A stretch of DNA of 64,000 nucleotides from NCBI RefSeq assembly GCF_000003815.2, contig NC_049980.1:17807872-17871871 (forward strand). The letters are read 5' to 3'. How positions within the stretch are numbered: the stretch's first letter is position 1; each line of letters begins with the position of its first letter. The notes under the pieces are model-generated. The model was not told the DNA's origin. It did not search any database and saw only the letters and a program-made list of their open reading frames with translations. This document shows, piece by piece, positions 45,701 through 56,562 of the stretch. Source of the DNA: Branchiostoma floridae (lineage: Eukaryota > Chordata > Leptocardii > Amphioxiformes > Branchiostomatidae). The translations under genes and the position numbers were made by a program.

Positions 45701-48344
45701 AAATTCTACAATATTCTATTCTAGAAAGGTTTGCGTGTTTATCAAACTAAAAATGAAAGAAAGAAAATCAAGGATTACATTTACGTAAGGGTATAAGTGA
45801 CACTGCCAACATGGCACAAGATACGTTACTGTATTTCTGTAACTTTGCAATACTCCCCAAGTTTAAAAAAAAACGATTATTCCAAACAAGTTGCTTCTGT
45901 AATGGACATCTTTGTGCCACGTCTTTGCAGGTATATGTGAGGACCACTTTGAGACAGACGAAATGTCGAAATATTTACCCCTATACAGGTTGATTGAAAT
46001 TCTTGTGTTGAAAATTAAAGAGTTTGGGTCAATATGTTGAGCAAATTACCGGGGTAAGACCACCTGCCCTCTAATTGCCAGAGATAGCCATCGGTAAGAA
46101 AAGGTCATTAAATCTACTGGTTATGTTGTCGAGGCTCAGGTTTAACAACTACATATATGTGTTATCGGTTTGGAATATCTAACCTCGGAAAAAAGCCGCA
46201 AGGCAGGATCATGACACGCATACCAAGATCGACAGTGTGGAAATGTCCGTAGCTTTATCAGGAAGCTTCGAGGCCCGGCGGCCTATGCAGTGGACTGAAG
46301 GGTCGCATACACTACATTCAGCCAACATTTAGAATAAACTTTGAAAAAAATCGTTTTAGATATATTTTAGGGTGTGCGTCTGTCAACGCCGAGACACGCT
46401 TCTGTGACTTTGTATAGTAAGTTCTGCATCAATGTGGTCGAATCCGGTGCAAAAATGCATTGGTGCAGTCACGTCTGCCCCAGTCAGGAGATGGTACTCA
46501 CGATACCACCATCAACTACGTCACAGATACGTCATCGCGCGTGCTTCATGCTTGATTGTTGCTGAGATGGAGAAGATGATCGTGCTTTGCGAGCCAGTAT
46601 CGGCAACATATCGTGCTCCTAATCGGGATGATCCTATATAACTACACCTTTTACAAGCATGCAACAAGGTGTTATCGTTATCACTTCTTCATATGAATGA
46701 GACAGAAGGATTACGTAGCTGTACTTTTATTACTGTTCAACTTTTTCCCACACAATGCGTTTGATGCATGTACGTGTCCTGGACAAGAATCATGGTGGAA
46801 CTAACTACGCATTGTCTGATATATAACTGTGATATATAAACACAGAACACCCAAAGTACATTTTAATCCTTCAGTCGAGTGTGCCATCAGGCTACAAGCA
46901 CTTTTAGAAAAATTACCAGGCCTTATAATCAGCCTATATTACTTAATTTAATTATATAAAAAGTGCTTGGGTAGTTTAGCAGAGTAACACCATTTTCTGG
47001 ATTTTGGAACTCTTTTAACCTATGTAGTAGCCCTTTTTTGCTGACGAAGATTGGGACTGTAGGACGAGTTTTGTTGTGCCCTTGCTAACGCATAACAAGC
47101 CACTCTTAGTAAGCTCAGTGATGACAACATTGAACTTCTGTGTGTTTTTTCGGATGATTACGTGGCTAGAGGGGAACCTGTAACGGAGTTTCCGTGGGTG
47201 GATAATAGAATCAACATCGGGTTGACGGTGCAAGTAGGGACAAGTTTGGTAATGTAAGAACAAAGGTCATCGACATGGGAATGTGCGTTTGCATTCGAAC
47301 GGGAAGCTAATCCATATAGCTGTCACCGTGCAACCTTCTCTCGCTATTTTTCCCTGAACGGTAAAAGTGAACTGATCGGGTAGCGATCCCAGGAGATCCG
47401 CTGCGTGCGTCAGAGTCTGGCGGAGAATATACTTTGTTCCAACCAATTACCAATACGTCACATTTTACAACAGGACAGCGAGCGTAAACTTGCCTGCCCC
47501 TTCCGTATCTTAAGCACCCCCCTCATAGAACTGTGCCAACGACATAAGAACTCGGCAGTATTAACTCGTTTCTTCTCGTGATGTTTGCTGCCATTTGCGT
47601 GTCCTTATTCTGTAGCCATAACGACTCCCAGTGGCACGGCAGAGATGTGTTAAAATGCACATCACAGTAATGGACCATGGCGCAAAACAACAACGTTAAC
47701 TAGGCACAATATACTATGTATCATCACGACCGACATACCTACTTAGTTCCTAGACTTCCTAGTCATGGGGAAGGGGGCAAGATCAAATCAATGAAGAGGT
47801 TGATTTGTATCCAGGTTCGTCTATGCGATGTCATCACTATATTCACTTAGATGTCATCACTGCACACCACTATAGTATTGTACCATTTGTGATCAACTGC
47901 CCCAAGCATTCCGGACTCAACTCAAATTAGGAAGAGAAAGTCTGAAGTTGTGAAGTTAAGATCGTCCGCAGAAAGGAGAAGCGTATATGGCTCACCAATT
48001 CATAAGAGCTAGTCACAAGACAAAAAATGAGTTTAATGCCACACAGCAGATTCTCAATATTATCATTATGTGTTGGTTTTTTTTTTCATCACATAATTCC
48101 ACATGTATCAAGTCGTGTAAATTCGTCAGCAGATAAGGGCGATTACTATGAACGATATTGTGTTAAGTGAAGGTGAAGACTGTAAGTTAACTTATTATAG
48201 CTCAAATGATATCGATCGAAAGTCACATCTAACACATTTTTCGGTATGTACACCTTCTCGGACCCGGGCGTGACAGTACTAGACAAACAGGAAATCCATG
48301 TATTTGCATCCTTTCAAGATTAATTGTTTCATCTTGCCTCGTTG
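42791..48344. other. Intergenic DNA, no supported gene
   Basis: A TGACGTCA palindrome lies near 44042. A 106-codon plus-strand frame (44710-45030) and an 82-codon minus-strand frame (47015-47263) show moderately protein-like stretches but no recognisable motif or convincing splice pair. No repeats shared with the rest of the window were seen. Confidence 0.35.
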
Positions 48345-49408
48345 ATTATGCAAATTATGCTAATAATGCTATAATTAGCATTATCTATCTTAAATGATGG
48401 TTTCTCAAATGATATACATGTATATATTGTATGTGTAATAGTCCTTTCCTTTGAGATGATTCAATGTTTACATTTCGTTATAAATCATGTAAATTTCTTT
48501 GGACAAATACACAATCTATGCGCGGTGTACATATTTAACCAATTGCACCTGTAAAAAGAATGTAATTACCTCCTTTAACCACAAGGGAATTATGGCACTT
48601 TATCATTGATTATGCAAGTTTGGCTCATATTTGCTCCGGTTAGGGCCGTCCCTCGGATAGGACGGCCCCTACCGGTCGTGCATTTGAGGAGAGCCACGCC
48701 TCGAGCACATTAAAGATCCCACCACACTCATCGAAAAGAGTAGGGGTTCTTCCTGGTGTGATTGTTTAAAAATCTACAGTCCGTTGCCCGCACATGGGGC
48801 AATTGCAAAAACAAAGTAATTTGCATAATTTTCATTGCATTGCATACATCTCTGTCTGAGCTATCCGCATACTAGTCTCCAGGCAGATTTTCCGTTGGCA
48901 TAAGATAGTATTAAATCTGGTCAAGGAGTATAGCTTGCTGACACCTTTTGGCCACCTTTTGCCACCGGTAAAGCTGTTTGAAGATTACCAGCATACCAAA
49001 TATCATGAAAATCCGTAGGTCCTTTATTCAGTTATTCTTCTTGAAAGATTTTGATAAAAGCGCCCCTCAGTTCCAAGCTGCAAGGAGGCACAAACCTATA
49101 ACGTTACCACTCCCTGCGTACATTGAAAGCTACCTGCCACCAAAAATCAATACCATAACATATTCGAGACAAAAGATACATAACATGAAAATTTTGCAGC
49201 AGTACCACGGTCACACGCCAGAGGCCCAATGTAGACTTTGACTTGTAGTCTTTTCAAGACCCTCCCACATACCAAATATCATCACAATCCATCCAGATTT
49301 TCTTAAGCTACGCTGACTACAAAACCACGGAAACACAGACACACGCACACACACAGACGCATAGACAGACACACTCAAAAATATACCTTCATTTTTCATG
49401 GAGGTAAT
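48345..49408 (+). repeat. Interspersed repeat family A, copy 4, with nested SINE
   Basis: Family A landmarks run from GATTATGCAAATTATG to ATACATCTCTGTCTGAGCTA, CAAATATCATGAAAATCC, AGATTTTGATAAAAGCGCC, TTTTGCAGCAGTACCACGG and GACTTTGACTTGTAGTC. A CACAGACAGACA-type tract and the terminal hairpin ACCTTCATTTTTCATGGAGG (about 49385-49404) follow. It is split by a SINE at 48645-48815. The left border is less certain than the right. Confidence 0.8.
48645..48815 (+). mobile_element. tRNA-derived SINE, copy 3 (5'-truncated, nested)
   Basis: Contains GGGCCGTCCCTCGGATAGGA, CACGCCTCGAGCACATTAAA, ATCGAAAAGAGTAGGGG and CGCACATGGGGCAATTGC, all found in the SINE copies at 2380-2876 or 33805-34120, but no tRNA head. 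ATTTGC occurs on both sides of the insertion and could be the target duplication. The family A sequence resumes immediately after it. Confidence 0.8.
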
Positions 49409-50576
49409 AAGCTAATAACAATACAAATGTTTTGTCGTTTTTTTTCAGTCTTTCGCAAGTGCGAAACGCTGTTGTCCAGGCTAGTTGAGAGTCCACAGTG
49501 CCAGAGATCAGGGTAAACGTCAAGCAATGCCCTCAGCGTCATACAAAGGCTCCAGGTGAGAATAGTATTTGAGAGTATTCCCCGCCCTTCTTTGTAATGA
49601 GTGTGCGATATAAATTGGGATCAACCTGTTATAGTATACCGTTGCCTATCATACTGCAAAAAATTCTAGTGGATTCTTTCTGAAGATAATGCAAACAGCG
49701 GTGCCTAGGATCCTCCAACGCCGTATAGTTACACGTATTTTAGGACTTTAAGTCATTTAGATAATATCTCCCATGCAACCTTGAGAAGAATGAAGCATAT
49801 AACCGTAAAAAGAGATGCTGAGTTGATACAGTGACCTGGGGGTCAATGAGTGACGTGGCATCCAGGCCATCAGGACGTAATTGGCCATTTCGCAGCCCCA
49901 TAAAGTCAGAAATGAGGGCTGCTCCCAGAGGAACAGACAAATTTGCGTCTGCGAGACTTCGCAAAACATTAAACCGCGAGGTCTGGATTGGGATAGGTTA
50001 TATCGTGGGTGGTAGCCATCTCATTCGCGGCAATGTGATAACAGTCTGGACCTCTGAACATTGGGCCTTGTGAGGACTGCTTCAAAGTCTTGTTTAGTTA
50101 ACTAGTTACGGTCGGGCGATTCTGATCTGAACTACAAACTTATGTTGTAACATATCCTATAGATGTTTATGGACACATAAAATAAACAGAGTTAAGTACA
50201 AAGACTCGTGTACTCAAGTATAAAATCCCATAATAGAAACGTCTATGGTGTCAGGAATCTAGTTGTTAAACACAATTTAGAACTTGAGTTAGACATGTTT
50301 GCATCACACAACCACAAAGGAAAAAAGGAAGAGCAGAAAACGTTAATGGGAAAATATAAGATTATGTATGGTTCCCAAGAGAATAGTTACTTAACATCTG
50401 GCGACAGAGACTCATGCGACTCACATGAATGTCAATGATGGTCTAGACACTATGATCTTATGTCTTCCCATGCAGGCCCAAAGGCTGTCAGCGTCTCGGG
50501 AAAACCTTGCACAACCCAGATTGCAGCTGCCGCGAAAAATTCTGCAAAGGTGATGTGGCACGAGAAGAGCACAGTC
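49409..50576. other. Intergenic DNA, no gene recognised
   Basis: The 49740-49990 segment carries two overlapping minus-strand frames with no motif. Its protein end (RLHGRYYLNDLKS) loosely resembles a frame beside the gap at 55.6 kb (RMHGKYDSNDLKL), which hints at an unrecognised repeat. Confidence 0.3.
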
Positions 50577-50769
50577 TCAGCGGCCGGTGTCTACTGTCTT
50601 CCACCTGCAATCGCCAATGTGAGATATGTTCGACCAATGGCAGGGGATAGCGGTGGCTGGTAGAGCAAGATGGGTACCTGCAGTCCCAATTGAATAGCTT
50701 GTACAAGGTTTTCCCTTTGAAACATGGACTTCAGATACCAAAGAGTCCTCCCAATGGAGCCGGCAATTG
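50577..50769 (-). CDS. Possible exon, cysteine-containing extracellular segment
   Basis: On the minus strand an excellent acceptor (TTTTGCTTTTCGTTTTTCCAACAG, in shortened form TTTTTCCAACAG) precedes a 63-codon frame. It includes NCRLHWEDSLVSEVHVSKGK and ISHIGDCRWKTVDTGR, with cysteines at 2, 22, 43 and 54. Donor candidates CTGCAG/GTACCC and TTGCAG/GTGGAA lie within it. A second frame is also open across most of the region, so the coding frame is not certain. No family is recognised. Confidence 0.25.
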
Positions 50770-53700
50770 CTGTTGGAAAAACGAAAAGCAAAATGTGTTT
50801 AAACGTTGCTCATGTGCCTCCGGTACATAAAGATTAGCTTATTGGTTGCCATAGTAATAACAGCATTGAGGAAGTAAAAGTACTTGCAGGGCGATCAAAC
50901 GGATTCATTTAGATGCCAATAGTTTTTTTTAGTTGTTTTTTCAGCAGAAATTTGACAATTCATAAGAGAAGATATAGTGCGGATTTTACATCTTTCATGT
51001 AACGTGTTCATTTACAATTGACTCTCTCCAAAACGTGCGACAAATTTGCAGCGAATGAGTCCAGCCGTGAAAAACATTATAAACATTCGGTATGATTAGT
51101 GTCTATGCCTGAACGTGAAGCCCTAGCACTTGTCTAGCAATACAGCTGTTGTCCAACTCCTGTTCTTACCAGTAGCAGAGATGCTCATTGAAGAAGTTGG
51201 GATCAATTATGCTGCCATGTGATGCTATTCTATCAGGCTAAACTAACAACCAATCCTTCACTAGGGACAAGTTTGCTGGTCCACGGTCTTATTCAATGAT
51301 GGCGCTGGGCGTCATCTTGTGCTTATGTATGTCATGTGACTGCCCTCTCCATGTTCATGAGCATACTGCCAGAGGGTTGCAAACGTGCAAGACCATCCCG
51401 CGTTTGGTCACATGAAGGTAACATTTCTATCGATACAAACCATATACCCAAGACATTTTAACATTTTAACCTTGTATACAGGAAATACAAAGGATGTAGT
51501 AAACAGAGATATTGCAACAGTAGAAGAAGCTGCATATAGTATTTCTCAGAAACTCAGGAAAAATGCATGATTAGACAGACTTTGCCAATGTACGCACCGG
51601 ACAGACCATTGTCATATGATAAGCAGTGCTAGCGAATAAACGATGCCAAAAGTGAGACTGTCCCAATACCACAGTCTCATCTATAGCAGTGCTCTGTGTA
51701 ACCAACTAAACGTCTGTGTGTTCTCTGTCGTTAACCTTTGTTGACATAAAGCAGAGACTCTAACATGCAGATGGTACCTATTTAAAATGCAGTCCTACGA
51801 TGTTGAGGACAACGCTGCAGATAATGGTGCGTGAGGTAGTGACTGTTTATAGTGTCGTGTCAAAAGATTGATCAACAATCAAGAAACAGAAGGCATAAGA
51901 TAAAGTGTAGCTTTGTGAAATCGGGTTGTGTGTTGAGCGGTTCGCAGACTAGGGACAATGTATGAATCCTCCATGTACAAACGATAAATTTGACCATACG
52001 GGAATGTTTCCTAATCCGTTAGCAAGGATACCATTAAGTTAGCGATGTTTTTGGACGTCGTGCTAGGGTCACAGCCCACGACCAGCCCTACGCCTGGGGG
52101 CAGTTATTTATATGAAATCCTATTGGAGATGACAAACGTAAATTGTTAAGACTCCGGTAGTTTTCACTGCCGGTAAATGACGTATGCATTCCCAGCATAC
52201 AACTGACGCTATCAGTAGCGAATAAAGAAGAAAAGAAAGATTTATTGACCATGACGGGTACCAAATGTAACTCACGTATATTTAGACTCTTCTGACCTCG
52301 TGTTAGAAGTAAGGGGAGGCCAACACAACACAAGAGTTCCATAAGGACAACTACCTACCTCCTTCAAATTGTAAAAACGAGCTGTCATAGAAAATAACTT
52401 CTCACAAAGATCGGATCTTATACAGACAGGTAGCCAGAAAAACGTCAGTACAGTTCTTATAACTTGGGGACGAACGTCAAACGCCGCACACTTGAACTTA
52501 TTTCGAAATCTATCAGTTAAATAAACTGTGAAGATCAAATATAAAAGACGCATCCCGATGATCTGCCCAAGGGAGACTTGGAGTTCTCCATGGACCGATA
52601 TCACCGGTCATTTAAGAGATGGCCTTCCCTGATCGTTGGACTGATGTGAGGTGTTTGCCTTTCCTTAATGGGTTTGCTTAATTCGGCTTTAAGTCGTTAT
52701 TGTGCAATACTATTTGTCGCTCGGTAGCGTTGACACACGTAATTGCCCACCGATTGTATCTGATCCAAGCTGTAAAAGAAATATCTCGTCGGAAATGGTC
52801 AGGATAATACAGCAGACATGTAGGAAATTACCAACTGGCATACAAAGGAGCCTGGAGCAATAAACACTATAATCAGGAATATCTGTTACAGTATAGGACT
52901 TCATGTAAGACCTCATTAAGAGTAAGTCTGTCTGTGCCGTGACGTGATTTACGTACAGTGTGGATATTCGTGAAACCACTTTGTTCTGTTAAAAAGCCCA
53001 TTGGACCAAATAACTATGGATAATGTGTAATGTAAGAATAGCGCCAAGTTAGAAATTTACGAAACTCAAGTTTTGCTTCGCTTGCACTGATTTTCCTATC
53101 GTCTTTATCTGTCTGGAAATGTGCGGTCGTCCTTACAGAGCTTGGTCCAGCTAGCTGAACTCAGTTGTAAGCTTCATATACACATGCCCGCTGGGTGCAC
53201 ATGTGGTATCTACGACCTTGCCGAAGGTCTCTACTGTTGATAGTATTCTATGTGAACAATGCACCCAAATGTCAAAGGTTTCCACTTGCTTAGTACTTAC
53301 TGTCATCTTTAAAAAACTACCATGTTTCTACATTCCACAGAACCATACTAGATTAGAATTTACCAACTAAGCGGTAACGTTAGTGTGATATAATGGTAAA
53401 ATTAGTTTGCATCTGCTGTATTTAAAAAAACAACTTTGCGTCATGTGGTTCCCTGTTTGTGCAAGGCTAAGTAACTGATGAGGCTATAATGTACCATACC
53501 CATGTCATTTACAGGATTGAAACTCGTTTGCCATCAGTTGAATAGTTTCTTTAGACAATTTATTACGTCGAAGAACGGATGAGTTGATCCCATACCCGTC
53601 ATTCTCTACAGAGGAAGTCATTTTGAATTTGCGTCTGTTTTGATGCAGATATAATGCGTGCCATGCAGTCATATTTTCCTTCCTTTGGACCCTATTAGAT

Positions 53701-54639
53701 GCTGCATGTCGTGAAGTGATTGAATTTGACACAGTGTCCGAGAAGCATATTGAATCAAGGAAATAGCGTAGGAGTTAGATGCTGATTTGTGCCTATCATC
53801 AAGAATAACTTCTAGATATTACAGTGTATTGATTTCCTAAAACTAAACGGTTGGATGATGTTCCTGAGATTTTTAGTTACACGGAAAAAAACAAGCTGCC
53901 CTATCCTGTAATCATTTAATCAAGACGATGCTGATAGTTGAAGAAGAATTCGGCGATGAGAACGCGAATCCTTGAGGCTCAGAGTTTCTCAATTTCTACA
54001 TTTGAGATACAATGCTGCTTGTCGATTGGTAGATTGACATGTGAAGACATTGAAAACACATTGTGATCGCTCTAGACGTTATATTATACAATGCTATAGA
54101 TCGGAACAGATGGTCCGGATTTTAAACAAAGTGATGAAATGGTTGCCATGGGCATTGAAATTAGCTCATAATTCCAACTGGGGGCGAAACTAGCTATAAC
54201 TATAATACCTTTCATTGATTTATTGTCTCCTGGAAAGATTTTGCAATTATCTTGGATGATAAAAATTACATTTAAAGTTACGATGGGAGTCCCAATGCGG
54301 ACATGCCCTAGTTTCATGTATTAAGACTGCATCTTGCTTAATGTACTGGCATATTGTTGTCAGAAAGTTACAACAAGAGATATTTGTTGAAGAAGACTGA
54401 GCATTACTTTTGGAAAATAAAGAAGAAAACATTCATGTTATCTTGTGTGCCTCGATCATTTTACATGGGGAAAACTCAATAATGTATGTTACCAGGTGTG
54501 ACCAGAAGGCTTGAATCTTTAAGTCATGTAAAATATCTTAATTTTTAACGGTGTGAACTAACAGCATGGATTGAAATTCCCCGTCCGAGATTTGATTGGA
54601 AAGCTTAAGTGTGTTTTCTCTTGGAAGGCCTAACGTAAA
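50770..54639. other. Intergenic DNA, no supported gene
   Basis: Open frames on the minus strand at 52272-52604 and 53505-53732 have no recognisable motif. The latter ends at a weak donor and could be a small exon. No repeats shared with the rest of the window were seen. Confidence 0.35.
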
Positions 54640-55040
54640 AATATTAAATCTTTATTGACACGACAAAAGCACAGCGGCTTTCGTAAGGTCTACATGTATA
54701 ATAACTACTTACAGTACAACTAAACACACATATATGGATATCTATAGGTATGGACAAATCAACATATAGGGACTAGCATGTCATTTACACTATTGCTTCT
54801 ACGGTATAGACATTCTTGGATATATTTGCCTAATTGTACACAGTGAGGATTATCGCCTCCTAGAATGTAGTTCAGTTTATATATCGTACAAAGAGTAGCA
54901 AATTCTTTAGAGCAAGCGGAAAGTAATGTGAACAGCTCTGTGCGTTTGTCATTATATCGAGAACAATCCATTACAAAGTGACGTTCGTCTTCGATCTCGT
55001 TTGTAATGACCTTTGCCCCCTGCTGAAGAACAAAGTGGAA
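54640..55040 (-). mobile_element. 3' end of a non-LTR retrotransposon (ORF2 C-terminus)
   Basis: The minus-strand frame encodes ITNEIEDERHFVMDCSRYND and continues KRTELFTLLS, ending at a stop at 54759. The pattern E-D-E-x-H-F-x-x-x-C-x-x-[YF]-x-x-x-R-x-x-[LF] is the zinc-knuckle-like tail common downstream of the reverse transcriptase in CR1/RTE-type LINEs. A polyadenylation signal AATAAA follows at 54656-54651. The reverse transcriptase and endonuclease domains are absent, so this is a 5'-truncated, inactive copy. Confidence 0.65.
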
Positions 55041-55518
55041 TTTTAGTTGGCTTCACATCTACAGATGGAATTCGAAGTTCCTCGTGGTGGGAAAAAGGCT
55101 AATATTCTTCTTACCTGTTGCATACCCTCTTTCCCCTCACCATGTGCGTGCGAATCTTTGCAAAATAGATGTTTTCTACAAGTTGTCGTTTATGAAGAGC
55201 CAACAAATGTCACAAAGTCAGGTCGCGGAAAACCCTGATACACAATTGCAGCGCAAGATGAGCAAGCGATATGTCGGTAATATAAACAAGGCCATATTTC
55301 CCCGGCCTCTGTCAATAAGCCTCACGCGATCCGTGTAAAAAAGCAATGAGGACACTTCAATCTCCTATACTGAAATGGCTACTTTATCTAAGACCCGATT
55401 TCCAATGGTCGACTGGACGGCGGCCACTGAACGACCGCACAGCCACCGAATTTAGATCGAGCCTTGATCCCATCATTGAACAATGTATAAAGGTATTATT
55501 ATCTAAATGACAACAACA
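55041..55518. other. Non-coding DNA between two transposon remnants
   Basis: Two overlapping plus-strand frames at 55047-55338 have no motif. Nothing else was recognised. Confidence 0.35.
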
Positions 55519-55663
55519 TACGAGGGGGGTTCAATAAGTTCTTGGCCTCACCAAGAAATAACAAGCACAACTCAGATTTTCAGGCACAACTTCATAGTAT
55601 GAAGTCTTTTATCAATATCCTCCAATTTCAAATCATTGGAGTCATACTTTCCATGCATTCGTT
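55519..55663 (+). mobile_element. Mariner-like terminus running into an assembly gap
   Basis: TA followed by CGAGGGGGGTTCAATAAGTT CTTGGCC is closely similar to the ends of the mariner at 14261-14837 (CGAGGGGCGTGCAATAAGTA), with the TA target dinucleotide. The rest of the element would lie in the gap 55664-56149. A matching right end is not visible after the gap. Confidence 0.6.
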
Positions 55664-56149
55664 NNNNNNNNNNNNNNNNNNNNNNNNNNNNNNNNNNNNN
55701 NNNNNNNNNNNNNNNNNNNNNNNNNNNNNNNNNNNNNNNNNNNNNNNNNNNNNNNNNNNNNNNNNNNNNNNNNNNNNNNNNNNNNNNNNNNNNNNNNNNN
55801 NNNNNNNNNNNNNNNNNNNNNNNNNNNNNNNNNNNNNNNNNNNNNNNNNNNNNNNNNNNNNNNNNNNNNNNNNNNNNNNNNNNNNNNNNNNNNNNNNNNN
55901 NNNNNNNNNNNNNNNNNNNNNNNNNNNNNNNNNNNNNNNNNNNNNNNNNNNNNNNNNNNNNNNNNNNNNNNNNNNNNNNNNNNNNNNNNNNNNNNNNNNN
56001 NNNNNNNNNNNNNNNNNNNNNNNNNNNNNNNNNNNNNNNNNNNNNNNNNNNNNNNNNNNNNNNNNNNNNNNNNNNNNNNNNNNNNNNNNNNNNNNNNNNN
56101 NNNNNNNNNNNNNNNNNNNNNNNNNNNNNNNNNNNNNNNNNNNNNNNNN
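55664..56149. other. Assembly gap (486 N)
   Basis: Undetermined bases starting inside a probable mariner element. The gap may hold the rest of that element. Long frames read across it are artefacts. Confidence 0.99.
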
Positions 56150-56397
56150 TGTTCAAAGGTTTAGGGCCCGAAACAGCTCTTACCAAGATTGGCTCTAGGC
56201 GGATTTTACCGGCCCTAAAGACACGTATGTTGATGTATTTTCCGTCAGCATGGACTACCCATGGTTAATGGTGAATCTATATATAACGTTATACTTTGTA
56301 TTAACGTAATTATGTTTTTGATGATTGCTTTGGGAAATAAAGGGTAAGCACCAAAAACTTGGTCTAGGTATGGCTGAGTTAAGTGCTGCAATAGGTG

Positions 56398-56562
56398 ACA
56401 CACACTCACACACACACTCTCACACACACACACAACACACCAACACACACACACACACATACATACATACATACATACATACATACATACATACATACAT
56501 TCATACATACATACATACATACATACATACATACATACATACATACATACACACACATACCG
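56398..56562. repeat. Compound (CA)n/(CATA)n microsatellite
   Basis: An interrupted CA tract passes into roughly 20 CATA units and ends in a short CA run. Histidine/threonine-rich open frames here are products of the repeat. Confidence 0.97.

Noticed and set aside
49740-49990. Repeat shared with 55.6 kb (LHGRYYLNDLK versus MHGKYDSNDLK)
   Set aside because: DNA similarity is weak over about 40 bases, and one partner runs into the gap; not enough to call a repeat family.
55542-56268. Open frames longer than 200 codons around 55.6-56.2 kb
   Set aside because: They consist almost entirely of undetermined bases in an assembly gap.
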